Shown here piece after piece: positions 13,806 through 14,865 of a stretch of 14,865 nt of DNA. The first letter of the stretch is position 1. The number at the start of each line of letters is the position of its first letter. Below the pieces are notes generated by a model. The model did no database searches. It was not told the origin of the DNA and saw only the letters and a list, made by a program, of their open reading frames with translations. The stretch is from Oceanospirillaceae bacterium UBA2001 (GTDB lineage Bacteria; Pseudomonadota; Gammaproteobacteria; Pseudomonadales; Balneatricaceae), in assembly GCA_002335115.1 (NCBI GenBank), contig DDCR01000050.1:1-14865 (forward strand), in the 5' to 3' direction. The position numbers were made by a program, and so were the translations under genes.

Positions 13806-14865
13806 TGGGTTACAAAACAATCGTAGAAGATAACATCGATGTCTTGGTCGCTGGTGCTGGTCTAGGAGGCACTGGAGCAGCATTTGAAGCCAGATTCTGG
13901 GGTCAGGATAAGAAAATCATTATCGCTGAAAAGGCCAATATTGATCGTTCTGGTGCCGTGGCTCAGGGACTTTACGCCATCAACTGTTACATGGGCACCC
14001 GCTTCGGTGAGAACAACCCAGAAGATCACGTGCAATATGCTCGCATTGATTTAATGGGGTTAGTTCGAGAAGACCTCTTATTTGACATGGCTCGGCACGT
14101 TGACTCTGCTGTGCACCAGTTTGAAGAGTGGGGCCTGCCCATCATGAAGGACCCCGTGAAAGATTCCTATTTGCGAGAAGGTCGTTGGCAGATCATGATC
14201 CATGGTGAGTCGTATAAGCCGATTGTGGCAGAGGCAGCAAAAAAGAACGCGGATAAGGTATACAACCGTGTCTGCCTGACCCATTTGCTAATGGATGAAG
14301 TTAAGGAAAATCGCATCGCTGGAGCGGTGGGATTTAACGTGCGGACTGGAGACTTTCACGTTTTCAAATCCAAAACAGTAATTTGTGGTGCAGGTGGTGC
14401 GTCAAACATCTTTAAACCACGCTCGACTGGCGAAGGCATGGGTCGGACCTGGTATGCGCCTTGGTCCTCCGGCTCAGCTTATGGATTGATGATCGAAGCT
14501 GGCGCCAAGATGACGCAAATGGAAAACCGTATTGTCCTGGCGCGTTTTAAGGATGGCTTTGGACCTGTGGGAGCTTACTTTTTGCACCTCAAGACCTACA
14601 CCCAAAACGGTTTGGGTGAAGAGTTCGAATCTAAGTGGTGGCCTTCACTGCAAAAGATAGTGGGCAAGGAATACCTTGACCCTGAGCTGTCTCATAGAAC
14701 CCATAGGCCTATTCCCACATGTTTGCGCAACCATGCCATGATCTCAGAAGTTAATGCGGGTCGGGGTCCCATTCATATGGTGACTATGGAGGCTTTCCAA
14801 GACCCACACCTTGAGGAAGTAGGCTGGGAAAACTTCCTTGGCATGACCATCAGTCAGGCGGTACT
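13805..14865 (+). CDS. aprA: Adenylylsulfate reductase alpha subunit, N-terminal part
   Basis: The catalytic flavoprotein of dissimilatory APS reductase. In sulfur oxidisers it works in the direction sulfite + AMP to APS. The frame is open from ATG 13805 to the window edge, giving 353 codons of a protein normally a little over 600 residues. The FAD dinucleotide fold is complete: GAGLGG (residues 17-22), E42 after strand 2, then DRSGAVAQGLYAINCYMGTR, with N60 corresponding to a substrate-contacting asparagine of the known structure. Other family signatures are ARIDLMGLVREDLLFDMARH, FEEWGLP, GGASNIFKPRSTGEGMGRTWYAPWSSGSAYGL and NRIVLARFKDGFGPVGAY. These resemble AprA of purple and symbiotic sulfur bacteria. 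The start is fixed by the one-base overlap with aprB. ATP sulfurylase (sat) would be a likely gene outside the window. Confidence 0.97.
   Translation, partial: MGYKTIVEDNIDVLVAGAGLGGTGAAFEARFWGQDKKIIIAEKANIDRSGAVAQGLYAINCYMGTRFGENNPEDHVQYARIDLMGLVREDLLFDMARHVDSAVHQFEEWGLPIMKDPVKDSYLREGRWQIMIHGESYKPIVAEAAKKNADKVYNRVCLTHLLMDEVKENRIAGAVGFNVRTGDFHVFKSKTVICGAGGASNIFKPRSTGEGMGRTWYAPWSSGSAYGLMIEAGAKMTQMENRIVLARFKDGFGPVGAYFLHLKTYTQNGLGEEFESKWWPSLQKIVGKEYLDPELSHRTHRPIPTCLRNHAMISEVNAGRGPIHMVTMEAFQDPHLEEVGWENFLGMTISQAV

Noticed and set aside
1..14865. CRISPR arrays, tRNA or rRNA genes, insertion sequences, prophage or defence genes
   Set aside because: No spaced repeats, cloverleaf-like segments, transposase motifs or terminal repeats were found when reading both strands.

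Overview
The window is about 14.9 kb of continuous, gene-dense bacterial chromosome with moderate-to-low GC. It looks like a gammaproteobacterium with sulfur-oxidising metabolism. Two things support this. The left side carries the order folC-dedD-cvpA-purF-metZ, a housekeeping synteny known from Pseudomonas-like gammaproteobacteria. The right end carries aprM-aprB-aprA, the dissimilatory adenylylsulfate (APS) reductase with the AprM-type membrane partner found in many sulfur oxidisers. I cannot name a genus from sequence alone.

Left region (1-4731, + strand): the C-terminal part of folC (folate polyglutamylation), dedD (SPOR-domain septal protein), cvpA (membrane protein), purF (first step of de novo purine synthesis) and metZ (O-succinylhomoserine sulfhydrylase). 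They are closely spaced and probably one transcription unit. Short hairpins lie at the dedD/cvpA and cvpA/purF junctions. One of them pairs with the cvpA ribosome binding site.

Middle region (4726-8407, - strand): a REC-GGDEF diguanylate cyclase that converges on metZ with a 6-base overlap, then a clear intrinsic terminator, then acnB, a full-length aconitase B. A 296-base divergent intergenic stretch (8408-8703) separates acnB from miaE and holds three palindromes and a plausible + strand promoter.

Right-middle (8704-12071, + strand): miaE (tRNA hydroxylase), a DMT/EamA transporter, a stand-alone phosphate acyltransferase (Pta/Ptb family) and a second EamA transporter. They overlap or are separated by 15-16 bases, so they look like one operon. 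No acetate or butyrate kinase gene is visible beside the acyltransferase.

Right end (12072-14865): a 347-base AT-rich leader without genes, containing repeated TTAGA words, a 12-base direct repeat and two small inverted repeats. It is followed by aprM, aprB and the first 353 codons of aprA, which runs off the window. In sulfur oxidisers AprBA oxidises sulfite plus AMP to APS and AprM is thought to pass the electrons into the membrane quinone pool. The AprM here has histidines placed like those of NarI/QmoC-type cytochrome b subunits. I saw no tRNA, rRNA, CRISPR array, insertion sequence or phage gene. I also found no convincing undescribed multi-gene system; the most open questions are the miaE-eamA-pta-eamA operon, the repeat-rich apr leader and the palindromes between acnB and miaE.
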